This document shows positions 52,318 to 61,037 of a stretch of 64,000 bases of DNA, piece after piece. Position numbers and translations under genes: made by a program. Source of the DNA: Phycisphaerae bacterium (GTDB lineage Bacteria > Planctomycetota > Phycisphaerae > UBA1845 > Fen-1342); the NCBI GenBank assembly GCA_022072445.1, contig JAJVHV010000034.1:1-64000 (forward strand), written 5' to 3'. The first letter of the stretch is position 1; every line of letters starts with the position of its first letter. Under the pieces are notes generated by a model. The model saw only the letters and a list, made by a program, of their open reading frames with translations, was not told where the DNA came from and did no database searches.

Positions 52318-52755
52318 CGTCGAGATTCCCTGCGGATTGCGATCCAGCGCTGCACAAAGTCCGATCTCCGCCGAAGCGCGCCCCTCCCCGACATTGCCGC
52401 GGCGCTGGGCATGATACCGGCGATGGAAGGCGGTGGGTCCGTATGCGGCGGATCGAAAGTCCGAATAATCGTCTCATTTGGAACGCCGCTTGCTGGACAG
52501 TGGCAGAGCCGGCAGGTATGCTCTGCGGAACAATTCGCGTGGTTTCCGGACCACGCACGACTGCGCGTGTCGCGGCCGGTCGATGGGGGGACTCGAGTCC
52601 GGCGAATCTGCTGGCGTCTCGATGCGGGCGGTGGGACGCGGCGTGACGCTGCTTGGGGAGCGGGCCGCGAAAGTGCCGATAGGAGTGATTATTTCGCCCG
52701 TGACGATGGGTCTCGTCGCGGATTGAATGGACACACGAGATTCTCTGGAGGTTGA
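52318..52755. other. Divergent gap holding the infA promoter and long leader
   Basis: This separates the DinB operon from infA. No gene is apparent. A good promoter lies at 52494-52522, leaving a leader of roughly 225 bases before infA. Confidence 0.5.
52494..52522 (+). promoter_or_regulatory. Sigma-70-type promoter upstream of infA
   Basis: TGGACA (52494-52499, five of six) and TATGCT (52517-52522, four of six) are spaced by 17 bases. It is the best promoter match in this gap, but its distance from infA is large. Confidence 0.5.
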
Positions 52756-52983
52756 TTGACCAAGCAGGAAAGCATCACGATCGAAGCCACCGTGACCAAG
52801 GCGCTACCGAACGCCATGTTTCTGGTCAGCGCGTCGGTGGGCACTGAAACGCACGAAGTTCTGGCGCACGTTTCGGGCAAGATGCGCAAGCACTTCATTC
52901 GTATTCTTCCGGGCGATCAGGTCACCGTGGAAATCTCGCCCTACGACCTGAAACGCGGCCGGATCATCTACCGCCAGAAATAG
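52756..52983 (+). CDS. infA: Translation initiation factor IF-1
   Basis: IF-1 occupies the A site during initiation. The 75-residue product matches throughout, with [52 protein letters not shown]. The start is TTG at 52756, preceded by GGAGG at only four bases; there is no in-frame ATG, and the family N-terminus is complete from this codon. It is convergent with sppA and separated from it by a hairpin. Confidence 0.95.
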   Translation: MTKQESITIEATVTKALPNAMFLVSASVGTETHEVLAHVSGKMRKHFIRILPGDQVTVEISPYDLKRGRIIYRQK

Positions 52984-53047
52984 TCGCCGCTCCACAGTCC
53001 CGGGGGAAGTCCAGGGTTGCTGTGCGCGCGCGGGCCGCACAAGCGAA

Positions 53048-53077
53048 CAGCCGCGGGGCGCGTGGCCACCGCGGCTG
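53048..53077. terminator. Bidirectional hairpin between infA and sppA
   Basis: CAGCCGCGG (53048-53056) and CCGCGGCTG (53069-53077) pair perfectly over nine bases with a 12-base loop. It lies between two convergent genes. A short T-rich tail (TCGTCTTT) follows on the plus strand. Confidence 0.5.
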
Positions 53078-53105
53078 CCCGATTCGTCTTTGCATCCGCT
53101 CGATT

Positions 53106-54944
53106 TCAGCGGATGTCGATGTCGATCGGCATGAACATGCCGACGCGCTCGCGGTCGAGGATGATCGCGTTGCGCAGCCCGCGCATCATCTGAACGGCCT
53201 GGCGCGGCGCCAGCTCGCTCAGCAGCGGTGCCACGCGGCGGATGAGCGGGTCGGTCAGCAGCGCGTCGCCCAGGTTGACGTCGATCTTCCACTCATCATC
53301 ACGCTCATCGGATTCGAAAATCTCGGCGAAGATGTCGCCGATGTCCTTCGGCTTGGGCAGCACGCGCACGTCGTAGTCGTTGCCAAGTCCCGACTTCTCC
53401 GCGGCCAGCTTGATCGCGTCGCGGAGGCCGCCGATCTGGTCGATCAACCCGAGCTCAAGCGCCTGCTTGCCGGTGTAGACCCGTCCGCCGGCCATTTTCT
53501 CGAGGTCGCCCTTGAGGCGTTTGCCGCGCGACGCCATGACGCGGCCCTTGAACTGGTCATAGACCGAGTCGAGGTAGCCGCGTATCTTGGCGCGCTCCGC
53601 GTCGGTCCAGACGCGGTTCGTGCTCGTCAGCCCGGCGTTCTTGCCGCGATTGAACTCCGTCACGCTCAGGCCGGCCCAGTCCATCAGACCCTTCAGCACC
53701 AGCTTGCCGCCCACCACGCCGATCGAACCGGTGATCGTCGTCTCCTCGGCGAAAATGACGTCGCCGGGGATCGCCACGTAGTAGCCGCCGCTGCCGGCCA
53801 CGCTGCCCATGCTCACGATGAGCGGTTTTTCGCGGGCGCAGCGCGTGGCGGCGTCCCACATGATGTCGCTGCCCAAAGCCGAGCCGCCCGGCGAATCGAC
53901 GCGAACCACCACGGCCTTGATGTTGGTGTCTTCGCGGGCCTTCTCGAAAGCGGCCCGGATGGTTGTGCTGCCGGCGTTGCCCGACGAGAACGGACCCTGG
54001 TCGCTCTTGCCGGTCGTGATGCCGCCATCGATGTACACAATCGCAATGGCCGGCTTCCCGGAAACCTCGCCCTTCTTCATCAGGTCGCCGAACATCTGAA
54101 AGAGCGCGAAGGGGTTGTTCAGGTCCAGCTTGAGCTTGTCGTCGTCCGCGCCGTAATGCTTCACGACGACCACGTCCTTGCCGTACTCCTTCTGAATCCG
54201 CTGGCGAAAGGCGGGGAACGTCTCGATCGCGTCGACCAGCTTCAGCTCGGCGGCGCGCTTGCCTTCCAGCGGCGCCTCGTCGACCGCGGCCTTGACGTCC
54301 GTCGGCGAAAGCTTGCGGCCCTCGGCGATCAGGCGAATCCAGCGGTCGTAGATGCCGTCGAGCAGCCAGTTGATCTGCTCGGCGTTCTCCTTGCTCGGCT
54401 CGGTCCGAGTGAACGGCTCGAGCGCGCTCTTGTAGTCGCCGCAGTGCATCATGTCGGCGGTGACGCCGATCTTGTCGAACATGCCCTTGTAGAACATCAT
54501 CTCGCCGTGCAGGCCGAGAATGTCGAGCGTGCTGTACTCGGTCAGCGAGATGTGGTCGGCTGTGGAGGCCAGCGCGTACGACGCGTTGGCGGCGTGGTCG
54601 AGATAGCAATAGACCTTCTTGCCGGCGCCCTTGAAGCGGTTGATCGCGCGGGTCAGTTCCTCGACCTGCGCCATGGCGACGCCCGGACCGTCGATCAGCA
54701 GCACGGCGCCGTTGATCTCCGGATCCTTCGCGGCCTTGTCGATCACGTCGATCCACTCGCGCAGCGTGCGACTCTTGGAGCCTCCGAAGATGCTCATGTC
54801 CATCGGAGCCGGCGATTCGGAGACCGGGCTGTCGAACGTCAGCCGCACGAGCCGCTTCTGCGCGAGGGCCCAGCCCGGCAGAAACGCAGAGACGGCGAAC
54901 AGCGCCGCCAGGGCGAGCCCGCCCCGTCGATGTAGACCTGTCAT
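53106..54944 (-). CDS. sppA: Signal peptide peptidase SppA
   Basis: SppA degrades remnant signal peptides at the membrane. The 612-residue product has an N-terminal signal or anchor (LALAALFAVSAFLPGWALA) and two related protease halves, like the long (67K) form. The general-base Lys lies in HCGDYKSALEPFTR of the first half and the nucleophile Ser in SMGSVAGSGGYYVA of the second. VDSPGGSALGSDIMWDAA and ITGSIGVVGGKLVLKGLMD are further family segments. The C-terminus extends some 70 residues. A probable promoter lies at 55028-55055 on the minus strand. Confidence 0.92.
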   Translation of the reverse strand: MTGLHRRGGLALAALFAVSAFLPGWALAQKRLVRLTFDSPVSESPAPMDMSIFGGSKSRTLREWIDVIDKAAKDPEINGAVLLIDGPGVAMAQVEELTRAINRFKGAGKKVYCYLDHAANASYALASTADHISLTEYSTLDILGLHGEMMFYKGMFDKIGVTADMMHCGDYKSALEPFTRTEPSKENAEQINWLLDGIYDRWIRLIAEGRKLSPTDVKAAVDEAPLEGKRAAELKLVDAIETFPAFRQRIQKEYGKDVVVVKHYGADDDKLKLDLNNPFALFQMFGDLMKKGEVSGKPAIAIVYIDGGITTGKSDQGPFSSGNAGSTTIRAAFEKAREDTNIKAVVVRVDSPGGSALGSDIMWDAATRCAREKPLIVSMGSVAGSGGYYVAIPGDVIFAEETTITGSIGVVGGKLVLKGLMDWAGLSVTEFNRGKNAGLTSTNRVWTDAERAKIRGYLDSVYDQFKGRVMASRGKRLKGDLEKMAGGRVYTGKQALELGLIDQIGGLRDAIKLAAEKSGLGNDYDVRVLPKPKDIGDIFAEIFESDERDDEWKIDVNLGDALLTDPLIRRVAPLLSELAPRQAVQMMRGLRNAIILDRERVGMFMPIDIDIR

Positions 54945-55286
54945 ACGCTCACTCCTTTCGGAATATTCCGCGCCCGTGCCGCCGTTCCGCGGGGCCGGGT
55001 CGCTGCGTGGGGAGACCTCTCACTCAAAATATACACGCGCTTTGGCGCGATGCAATTATTCAATGGCGCGGAATTTGTAAACATGGTTGACTTTCCGCGC
55101 CGCGGCGCCGCAAAGGCCCGGACACATCGCTTGCGCCGCCGCTCCGCAACCACGACTCGTCATCCGCTCGCCGCTGGTTCGGCCTTGCGGCGGACCTTGC
55201 CTAACGGCTGCGCGCGACGAACCACCGTCTTTCAGCGGCATCCCACCACCCGGCTCGCCCGATCGACGAACCGTCGTCACCAACGC
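54945..55286. other. Gap between sppA and the O-methyltransferase
   Basis: Both flanking genes read leftward. The part near sppA is AT-rich and contains its promoter and a 12-base perfect palindrome (CGGAATATTCCG at 54959-54970). The remainder is GC-rich with no gene seen. Confidence 0.45.
55028..55055 (-). promoter_or_regulatory. Probable sppA promoter
   Basis: On the minus strand, TTGCAT (55055-55050) and TATATT (55033-55028, five of six) are spaced by 16 bases. The -35 is weak, but the surroundings are AT-rich and the distance to the ATG is suitable. Confidence 0.4.
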
Positions 55287-55952
55287 TCACCGCTTCCGCG
55301 CCAGCAGCAGCCCGTCGCCGATCGGCACGAGACACGCGCTGACCCGCGCGTCGTGCGCCACTTTGCGGTTCATTGCCCGCATCGCCACCGTGTCGCGGTC
55401 GACGGCCGCCGGATCGGCGACGCGCCCGTCGCGCAGCGCGTTATCGAGCGCCACGACCCCGCCCGGCCGCAGCAGGCGCAGCATCCGCTCGTAGTACGCG
55501 TCGCTGCCGGTCTTGTCCGCGTCGATGAACGCGAAATCGAACGTCTCCAGCATCGCGGCATCGGCGCACAGCGCGTCGAGCGACTCCAATCCCGGGCCGA
55601 GCCGCAGCTCGATTTTCCCGGCGACGCCGGCACGGTCCCAATAACGCCGCGCGATATCGGTCCATTCGCGGCTGACGTCGCAGCAGATCATCCGGCCGTC
55701 GGCCGGCAGCGCCAACGCCACGCAGATCGAGCTGTAGCCGGTGAACGTGCCGACTTCGACCGCTCGGCGGGCGCCGATCAGCTCGCAGAGCAGCCGCATG
55801 AACTGCCCCTGCTCGGGTGCGATCTGCATCTCGCCGCGCTCCAGTTGTGCGGTCTCGGCCCGCAACTCGCGCAGCGCGGGGTGCTCGTCGATCGTCTCGC
55901 GCAGCAGGTATTCGTGCAGCGCGTCGGACAATTGCAGTGTGCGTGTGGACAT
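55287..55952 (-). CDS. SAM-dependent O-methyltransferase (caffeoyl-CoA/catechol type)
   Basis: The 221-residue product is a class I methyltransferase of the Methyltransf_3 group. Landmarks are the SAM-binding VEVGTFTGYSSICVALAL (residues about 65-82), metal-binding Asp in FIDADKTGSDAYYERML, and GGVVALDNALRDGRVADP. Members methylate catechol-like hydroxyls with Mg2+ and occur widely in bacteria with unassigned substrates. ATG at 55952 gives the family N-terminal helix; longer frames are not supported. No biosynthetic cluster accompanies it. Confidence 0.88.
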   Translation of the reverse strand: MSTRTLQLSDALHEYLLRETIDEHPALRELRAETAQLERGEMQIAPEQGQFMRLLCELIGARRAVEVGTFTGYSSICVALALPADGRMICCDVSREWTDIARRYWDRAGVAGKIELRLGPGLESLDALCADAAMLETFDFAFIDADKTGSDAYYERMLRLLRPGGVVALDNALRDGRVADPAAVDRDTVAMRAMNRKVAHDARVSACLVPIGDGLLLARKR

Positions 55953-56346
55953 CGGTCGCTCCGTGAGTGGGGGATAGCATACTCGATCGTGCCGCGGGTT
56001 CTGCGCGGGCAAGTACGTCGCCACGTCTCGCCTGGGTAGCGTCAGGCCTCCGTGCCTGACGAATCCGAGGCCGTCGCCAAGGTTTCTGGCCGCGACTTCG
56101 TGGCTGCGTGCATTCGTAGCTTTGTGGCGGGGCGAACCCTGGCGACTGGCCCTTGACGCGACGAATGCCGCGACGCGGCATTGGTCGCTACGCGATCGCA
56201 GCGAAGCTGGCCGTCGTGTCAAGGGTCGGCTGACGGTGATGGTGAAGGCCGCCGACACCAAGGCGTGGGTCTACAAGCGCGTGAACGACGGCATCTTGCA
56301 AAGCCCGCTCTCGTGGCCGGCGCCCGCTCTGGTCGAGCGGCGGCGT
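55953..56346. other. Intergenic region with short hairpins
   Basis: A hairpin of eight-base arms CGTCAGGC (56040-56047) and GCCTGACG (56054-56061) stands out, typical of dispersed palindromes. An imperfect inverted pair, CCCTTGACGCGACG near 56150 and CGTCGTGTCAAGGG near 56213, may form a longer structure. No convincing gene is present. Confidence 0.45.
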
Positions 56347-56375
56347 TTTTCAGACGTGGAGCGGTCGGGTAGAAT
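56347..56375 (+). promoter_or_regulatory. Promoter of rsfS
   Basis: TTTTCA (56347-56352, four of six) and TAGAAT (56370-56375, five of six) are separated by 17 bases. The leader to the ATG at 56442 is about 60 bases. Confidence 0.5.
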
Positions 56376-56441
56376 AGTGCTGCGCGACCGGCGGGCAGTT
56401 CGACGGCGCCCGGCAGCACGACCCGCAAGCAGGATCACTCG

Positions 56442-56876
56442 ATGCAGAAACCCCGTGGCGTGGAAATCTCCGCAGACGACGCGGATCAGATCGACGAGGC
56501 TCTCGACTTCGCCGTCGAGGCGGCACGCGTCGCCGCGGAGAGTCGCACCGAACAGGTTCTTGTGCTTGATCTGCGCGGGTTGAGCGGCATTGCCGACTTC
56601 TTCGTCATCGGAACCGGCTCGTCCGACCGGCAGATGCGGGCCGTCGCGGACCTGATCGAAAAGCACGCCCGCAGCGTCGGCCGCAGGCCCTACCGAGTGG
56701 CCGATTCGGCAGCGGCGAGCTGGATTCTGGCCGACTACGTCGACGTCGTCGTGCATTTGTTCGACCAGAAACACCGCCGCTACTACGACCTGGACAGCCT
56801 CTGGGGCGACGCCCCGCGGATCGACTGGACGAAGAGCGACGACGAGCCCGGTGAACCGCCCGCGCCGGCGGATTGA
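56442..56876 (+). CDS. rsfS: Ribosomal silencing factor RsfS
   Basis: RsfS (YbeB/Iojap) binds L14 and blocks subunit joining under starvation. The 144-residue product shows the full domain: VLVLDLRGLSGIADFFVIGTGSSDRQMRAVAD (residues about 38-70) and WILADYVDVVVHLFDQKHRRYYDLDSLWGDAPRI. A Pro/Glu-rich tail ends it. The large repeat array begins about 65 bases after the stop. Confidence 0.93.
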   Translation: MQKPRGVEISADDADQIDEALDFAVEAARVAAESRTEQVLVLDLRGLSGIADFFVIGTGSSDRQMRAVADLIEKHARSVGRRPYRVADSAAASWILADYVDVVVHLFDQKHRRYYDLDSLWGDAPRIDWTKSDDEPGEPPAPAD

Positions 56877-56939
56877 CCAGCCGCGCGGGCGATTTCCAGG
56901 CGTTGAAACGCATGGCTGTCCTTTTTCGATGAGGGTGCG

Positions 56940-57480
56940 GCGAGTCGGGAAATCCGAACCCCCGACGCAAGTCGGGGGCCGTGCCCGCGAGCACGCCGCT
57001 GCGCCCTGGCGACGTTCCCCGTCGCGGTGCGACTGCCTTGCCTCCCACCCCTCACTCGCGTGAGGGGTTCGGATGGGTCGACGCCCGCCCGGCGACCAAA
57101 TCCGATCCCCCGACGCAAGTCGGGAAATCCGAACCCCCGACGCAAGTCGGGGAATCCGAACCCCAGACGCAAGTCGGGGGCCGTGCCCGCGAGCACGCCG
57201 CTGCGCCCTGGCGACGTTCCCTGTCGCGGCGCGACTGCCTTGCCTCCCACCCCTCACTCGCGTGAGGGGTTCGGATGGGTCGACGCCCGCCCGGCGACCA
57301 AATCCGAACCCCCGACGCAAGTCGGGAAATCCGAACCACCCCCGACGCAAGTCGGGGGCCGTGCCCGCGAGCACGCCGCTGCGCCCTGGCGACGTTCCTC
57401 GTCGCGGCGCGACTGCCTTGCCTCCCACCCCTCACTCGCGTGAGGGGTTCGGATGGGTCGACGCCCGCCCGGCGGCGGCT
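56940..57480. repeat. Large palindromic repeat array (three long copies)
   Basis: Three long copies follow one another with periods of about 202 and 178 bases. Each holds the hairpin CCCCTCACTCGCGTGAGGGG (at 57048-57067, 57250-57269 and 57428-57447), with a GGGTCGACGCCCGCCCGGCG sequence downstream. Each also carries one to three copies of a smaller hairpin, CCCCGACGCAAGTCGGGG or close variants (six in all, first at 56961). The 24-base difference between periods equals one small-hairpin unit. Frames run open through the array on both strands only because of the repeats. Confidence 0.9.
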
Positions 57481-57628
57481 CTCCATCTCCAGCGGCTCTC
57501 CAGCGGCTGCGCTCCGCATCTGCGTGCGGCCGGGGCGATGTTTGCCCGACGGGTCGCTGCGTGGGTACACTTCAAGCGTGGTGGGAACGTGAGAACGTGA
57601 AAACCCGATGAAGTGAGAAGGACGTGCA

Positions 57629-59032
57629 ATGACTCGACTGCGGTTGGGACTTGCGATCGATCGACGGGGGCTTCGCGCCGCATCGGCGACAAGGCCGTGG
57701 CGCGGGCGTGGGGCGCTGTGTCTGCGCTGGTGCGGGCGCCGGGCGATCTGTGTGCTGATGTGGGCGGCGCTCGGGCTGCACCTGGCGATCTGCCCGCCGG
57801 CGCTGGCTCAGAAGTCGGGTCCGCATCGCATCACGAAGGTCGACAACACGCGCGTGGAGGGCGAGCTGCGCGAGGTGGCGGGAGGTTATGAGATCACGAC
57901 GCGCCAGGGCGTGGTGGTGACGATCAAGTCGAAGGACGTGCGGAAGATCGAGAAACTGGACGCATCCGCGGGCGGGGCCGGCAAGCCGGCCCCGGTCGAT
58001 GCGGCGCAGATCAGCGACGAGGAGATTGAAGAGCTGATCGGCGAGGACGGCATCAGCGACGAGGAGGCGGATGACAGCGAGATCAACAGCCTGGCGCCGC
58101 TGCCGCTCAATGCGGAGAACGTGGACGGCATGAAGAAGCTGGCCGGCGAGAAGGCCGCCGTGCTGGAAACGCCGCACGTCGTGCTGGTGTACACCTCGAC
58201 GAAGGAAACGGCCCGGCGGCTGGCGACGCGTCTGGAGAGCGTGTATTCGTGGACGCACAAGTTCATGGAAATGTGCGGGATTCCCAATGTTCGCCCGGAG
58301 CACAAGATCGAGATTTTCTTCTTTGCCACGCATGACGAGTACATGGCGTTCGGCAACAGCGTGGGGGGCATTCCGCCCTGGGCGTCGGGGTTCTATCTGC
58401 CCTCGCTGAACCGCTCGGCGTTCTACGACCTGGCGGACGAGCCGGGGATGCGGCAGCGGCGCGAGGCGGTGAACCAGCCGGGAGTGAGCTACCGCATCAA
58501 GCAGCGCTACAACGGCCGGTTGAAGCGCTACAGCGACTATCTCAACCGCACGGTCATCCAGCACGAGGCGGCGCACCACATGCAGTTCAACACGGGCGTG
58601 CTCGACCGGCGGGGAGATTTTCCGCGCTGGCTGAGCGAGGGGCTGGCGCAGATGTTCGAGATGCCGCCGGGGAAGAAAGGCGGCAGCCTGGGCGTGACGA
58701 ATCACTATCGGCTGGTGCAGTTCAACATGATGTTCCGGGGCGGGACGGCGAAGGTCATTCCGACGCGGCAGTTCATCGTGCAGGATCAGGAGGGCTGGCC
58801 GGACGCCTACCCGCAGGCCTGGGCGCTGACGCACTACCTGTGGAAGAAGCATCGGGACAAGTTCGCGGACTACATGCGGAAGGTGGCGGCGCGGGGCGAG
58901 AGGAAGCAGACGCCGGCGGACCGGCTGATCGAGTTTGAGTCGATCTTCGGCAAGCTGGACGAGAAGTGGGATCAGGCGTTCGTCAAGTTCATCTTCGACA
59001 TTCCGCCCAGCCGCGAGGCGCTGGACTTCTGA
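57629..59032 (+). CDS. Exported DUF1570 metallopeptidase-like protein
   Basis: The 467-residue product has a long Arg-rich N-terminus ending in a hydrophobic signal (CVLMWAALGLHLAICPPALA, cleavage near residue 60). The C-terminal DUF1570 domain holds a zinc-peptidase motif HEAAHHMQFN (HExxH, about residue 312) and downstream WLSEGLAQMFE, whose Glu could be the third ligand. DUF1570 is common in planctomycetes; substrates are unknown. An acidic linker (ISDEEIEELIGEDGISDEEADD) joins the halves. The iscX gene follows 10 bases later, possibly cotranscribed. Confidence 0.85.
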   Translation: MTRLRLGLAIDRRGLRAASATRPWRGRGALCLRWCGRRAICVLMWAALGLHLAICPPALAQKSGPHRITKVDNTRVEGELREVAGGYEITTRQGVVVTIKSKDVRKIEKLDASAGGAGKPAPVDAAQISDEEIEELIGEDGISDEEADDSEINSLAPLPLNAENVDGMKKLAGEKAAVLETPHVVLVYTSTKETARRLATRLESVYSWTHKFMEMCGIPNVRPEHKIEIFFFATHDEYMAFGNSVGGIPPWASGFYLPSLNRSAFYDLADEPGMRQRREAVNQPGVSYRIKQRYNGRLKRYSDYLNRTVIQHEAAHHMQFNTGVLDRRGDFPRWLSEGLAQMFEMPPGKKGGSLGVTNHYRLVQFNMMFRGGTAKVIPTRQFIVQDQEGWPDAYPQAWALTHYLWKKHRDKFADYMRKVAARGERKQTPADRLIEFESIFGKLDEKWDQAFVKFIFDIPPSREALDF

Positions 59033-59042
59033 GGGGCGCCGG

Positions 59043-59267
59043 ATGGCCGCGAAGCTACGCTGGACCGACAGCGAGGACATCGCGATTCTTCTGCATGAGC
59101 GGTTTCCGGAGCTTGATCCGCTGTCCGTCCGGTTCACAGACCTGCATCAATGGGTCTGCGAGCTGCCGGATTTCGGCGACGACCCGAAAGCCAGCAACGA
59201 AGCGAAGCTCGAAGCGATTCAGATGGCGTGGTGGGAGGAGTACAAGGACGCGCACGAGGAGGGGTAG
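59043..59267 (+). CDS. iscX: Fe-S cluster assembly regulator IscX
   Basis: IscX (YfhJ) is a small acidic protein that binds IscS and iron and tunes Fe-S assembly. The 74-residue product matches the family over its length: LRWTDSEDIAILLHERFPELDPLSVRFTDLHQWVCELPDFGDDPKASNEAKLEAIQMAWW. The start at 59043 gives the family N-terminus. In proteobacteria it ends the isc operon, but here no iscS, iscU, hscA or fdx gene is nearby; the upstream neighbour is the DUF1570 gene, 10 bases away. Confidence 0.92.
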   Translation: MAAKLRWTDSEDIAILLHERFPELDPLSVRFTDLHQWVCELPDFGDDPKASNEAKLEAIQMAWWEEYKDAHEEG

Positions 59268-59438
59268 CGACGCGGCGCGCGAGGACGCGTCGCGCGCGAC
59301 GAAGACGGGAGCGCAGTTTGGGCTTGGTTGGAAGCGCGTGTGGGGGATGGAACGGGGACAGTTTCCGAGAGCCGGCACGAAACGTGCGGTACAATGGGGC
59401 CGTCTCGGCCTCGCACCCACACCGCCAAGGAGATGAAC

Positions 59439-60311
59439 ATGAAAACATCGATCGCCGCGCAGAAGTCGATCGCCGCGCTGAAATCACTTGCCGCGTTCAT
59501 CAGCTTCGTGCTCACGCCGTTGCTTGCCAGCGCCCAGAACTATTCCTGGACAAACGTCCGGATTGTGCCCGACGATCTCATTCAAACCGAAGACGCCTGG
59601 AGCGCGGTGCGGATTGAAGACCCGCAGTTCACGTCATATCGCATCGCCGCCGACGACTTCACGCTGACCGAGACCACGCAGATCACCACCATCGGCTTCT
59701 GGGGGGTCGAGGTGGGCACGCCGCCGATTTTCTCGGGCGACTGGTACATCTATGAGAATGCGGGCGGCTCGCCGGGGAGCCTGATTGCGGCGGGGCCGGA
59801 CGAGCCGATGGCCCACGCGCTGACGGGGTGGACGAGTCCGACGTTCGGCGACATCTACTCGAACGTGATGCATCCGAGCGGGCTGGTGCTGCCGGCGGGC
59901 AATTACTTTCTGGCGTTCCGCACGTATCAGGGCTACATCCCGATCGGCAAGCACACGAACGCGGCCTTCACGACGCGCTGGGCGAACGGGGCGGCGACGG
60001 CGCACTGGAGTTTCGACGTGCTGCCCGACGGCAGCGTCACGGGAGCATGGGTGCCGATGTCGGTCTTCAATCTGGTCGCCGAGCAGGAGTGGGCGTTCTG
60101 GCTCGAGGGCCAGACGGTCTCCAACTGTGTTCCGTGCGATACGAACTGCGACGGCAGCGTCAACGGATTCGACATTGACCCGCTCGTCGATCTGCTGACG
60201 GGCGGCGGAACGCCGTGCTCGCCATGCGCGGGGGACGTGAACGGCGATGGGAGCATCAACGGGTTTGACGTCGATGGGTTTGTGGCGGCACTGAGCGGGG
60301 GCGGATGCTGA
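59439..60311 (+). CDS. Exported protein with dockerin-like tail
   Basis: The 290-residue product has a signal peptide (ALKSLAAFISFVLTPLLASA, cleavage near residue 32). A beta-rich domain with Trp- and Tyr-rich strands (YRIAADDFTLTETTQITTIGFWG, PAGNYFLAFRTYQGYIPIG) resembles planctomycete exported proteins seen before a PEP-type or dockerin tail. The last 60 residues are NCVPCDTNCDGSVNGFDID ... CSPCAGDVNGDGSINGFDVD, the same Cys-rich repeat tail as in the WD40 and trypsin-like proteins. AAGGAG fits the ATG at 59439 better than the ATG at 59433. The enzymatic role is unknown. Confidence 0.8.
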   Translation: MKTSIAAQKSIAALKSLAAFISFVLTPLLASAQNYSWTNVRIVPDDLIQTEDAWSAVRIEDPQFTSYRIAADDFTLTETTQITTIGFWGVEVGTPPIFSGDWYIYENAGGSPGSLIAAGPDEPMAHALTGWTSPTFGDIYSNVMHPSGLVLPAGNYFLAFRTYQGYIPIGKHTNAAFTTRWANGAATAHWSFDVLPDGSVTGAWVPMSVFNLVAEQEWAFWLEGQTVSNCVPCDTNCDGSVNGFDIDPLVDLLTGGGTPCSPCAGDVNGDGSINGFDVDGFVAALSGGGC

Positions 60312-60313
60312 GC

Positions 60314-60412
60314 GGCGGGTGGCGTGTTGAGCGACCCGTGGCATGCTCTCGCCGTCAGGCGCGAGCATGACTTCGGCTCGCTCATAGATGCCACGGGGCA
60401 AGCGCCCGCCAC
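60314..60412. repeat. Nested palindromes between the dockerin-tailed gene and RidA
   Basis: CCCGTGGCAT (60335-60344) pairs with ATGCCACGGG (60388-60397). Inside, ATGCTCTCGCC (60343-60353) pairs with GGCGCGAGCAT (60358-60368), with one mismatch. Outside, GGCGGGTGGCG (60314-60324) is complementary to a CGCCCGCC segment near 60403. The structure could act as a terminator for both converging genes, or be a REP-type element. Confidence 0.6.
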
Positions 60413-60440
60413 CGCGCGAGAGCACGGCACGCTGGCCGGT

Positions 60441-60944
60441 CTACGGCATGACGGTGACGCAGTCCACTTCGAGCAGCGCGCCGGGGACGACCAGCTCCTT
60501 GACGACGATGCTCGAGCGGGCGGGCGGGTCCTTGGGGAAATACTCGACGTAGAGCTTGTTGAACGTCGCGAAGTCGGAGGCGGCGGCGATGTAGACCGTG
60601 CACTTGAGCACCAGGTCCAGGCGCGATCCCGCGGCTTCGACCGAGGCTTTGAGGTTGTCGAGCGTTTGCCGGCACTGCGGCTCGAACTCGGGCGCGACGA
60701 GATCGCGGGTGCCGGGTTTCTGCCCGACGACGCCGGCGACAAAGACGAGCTTGCCATAGCGTACGGCGCGGGAAAAGGTCGGGTAGGGACTGCCGGGGAC
60801 GATGGAGCGGACGGGTTCCTCGCCGGGCAGCGGTTCGCTGGCTGAGGCCAGCGGTGCGGCACGGGCGGCTCGGGCCGGGACGCCGCCGAGGAGCGCGGTG
60901 ATTCCGAGCTGAGTGCAGAACGAACGGCGCGAGTCGGCGGACAT
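60441..60944 (-). CDS. RidA-family protein with Tat signal
   Basis: The 167-residue product has an N-terminal twin-arginine signal (DSRRSFCTQLGITALLGG, cleavage after ARA near residue 29) and a RidA/YjgF domain: YGKLVFVAGVVGQKP, CRQTLDNLKASVEAAGSRLDLVLKCTVYIAAASDFATFNKLYVEYFPKDPPARSSIVVKELVVPGALLEVDCV. The catalytic Arg in PPARS is present. RidA normally deaminates reactive enamines in the cytoplasm, so export by Tat is unusual and suggests a different substrate. ATG at 60944 lies in the same position relative to the signal as expected. Confidence 0.85.
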   Translation of the reverse strand: MSADSRRSFCTQLGITALLGGVPARAARAAPLASASEPLPGEEPVRSIVPGSPYPTFSRAVRYGKLVFVAGVVGQKPGTRDLVAPEFEPQCRQTLDNLKASVEAAGSRLDLVLKCTVYIAAASDFATFNKLYVEYFPKDPPARSSIVVKELVVPGALLEVDCVTVMP

Positions 60945-61037
60945 GGTTGAGTTCTCCTGGGCGTTGCGTTCGGGGAATTCGGGCGGAGCGGGGGTGCGGC
61001 GGCGCGGCGCTGCGAGCGCCGTAGCGTCGCCGGCGGT

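Noticed and set aside
56122-56440. Open frame running into rsfS
   Set aside because: The product is not recognisable, overlaps the rsfS promoter and start in another frame, and lacks a ribosome-binding site.
56271-57600. Several long open frames across the palindrome array on both strands
   Set aside because: They are open in several frames because of the repeat composition, encode repeated low-complexity peptides, and have no family match.
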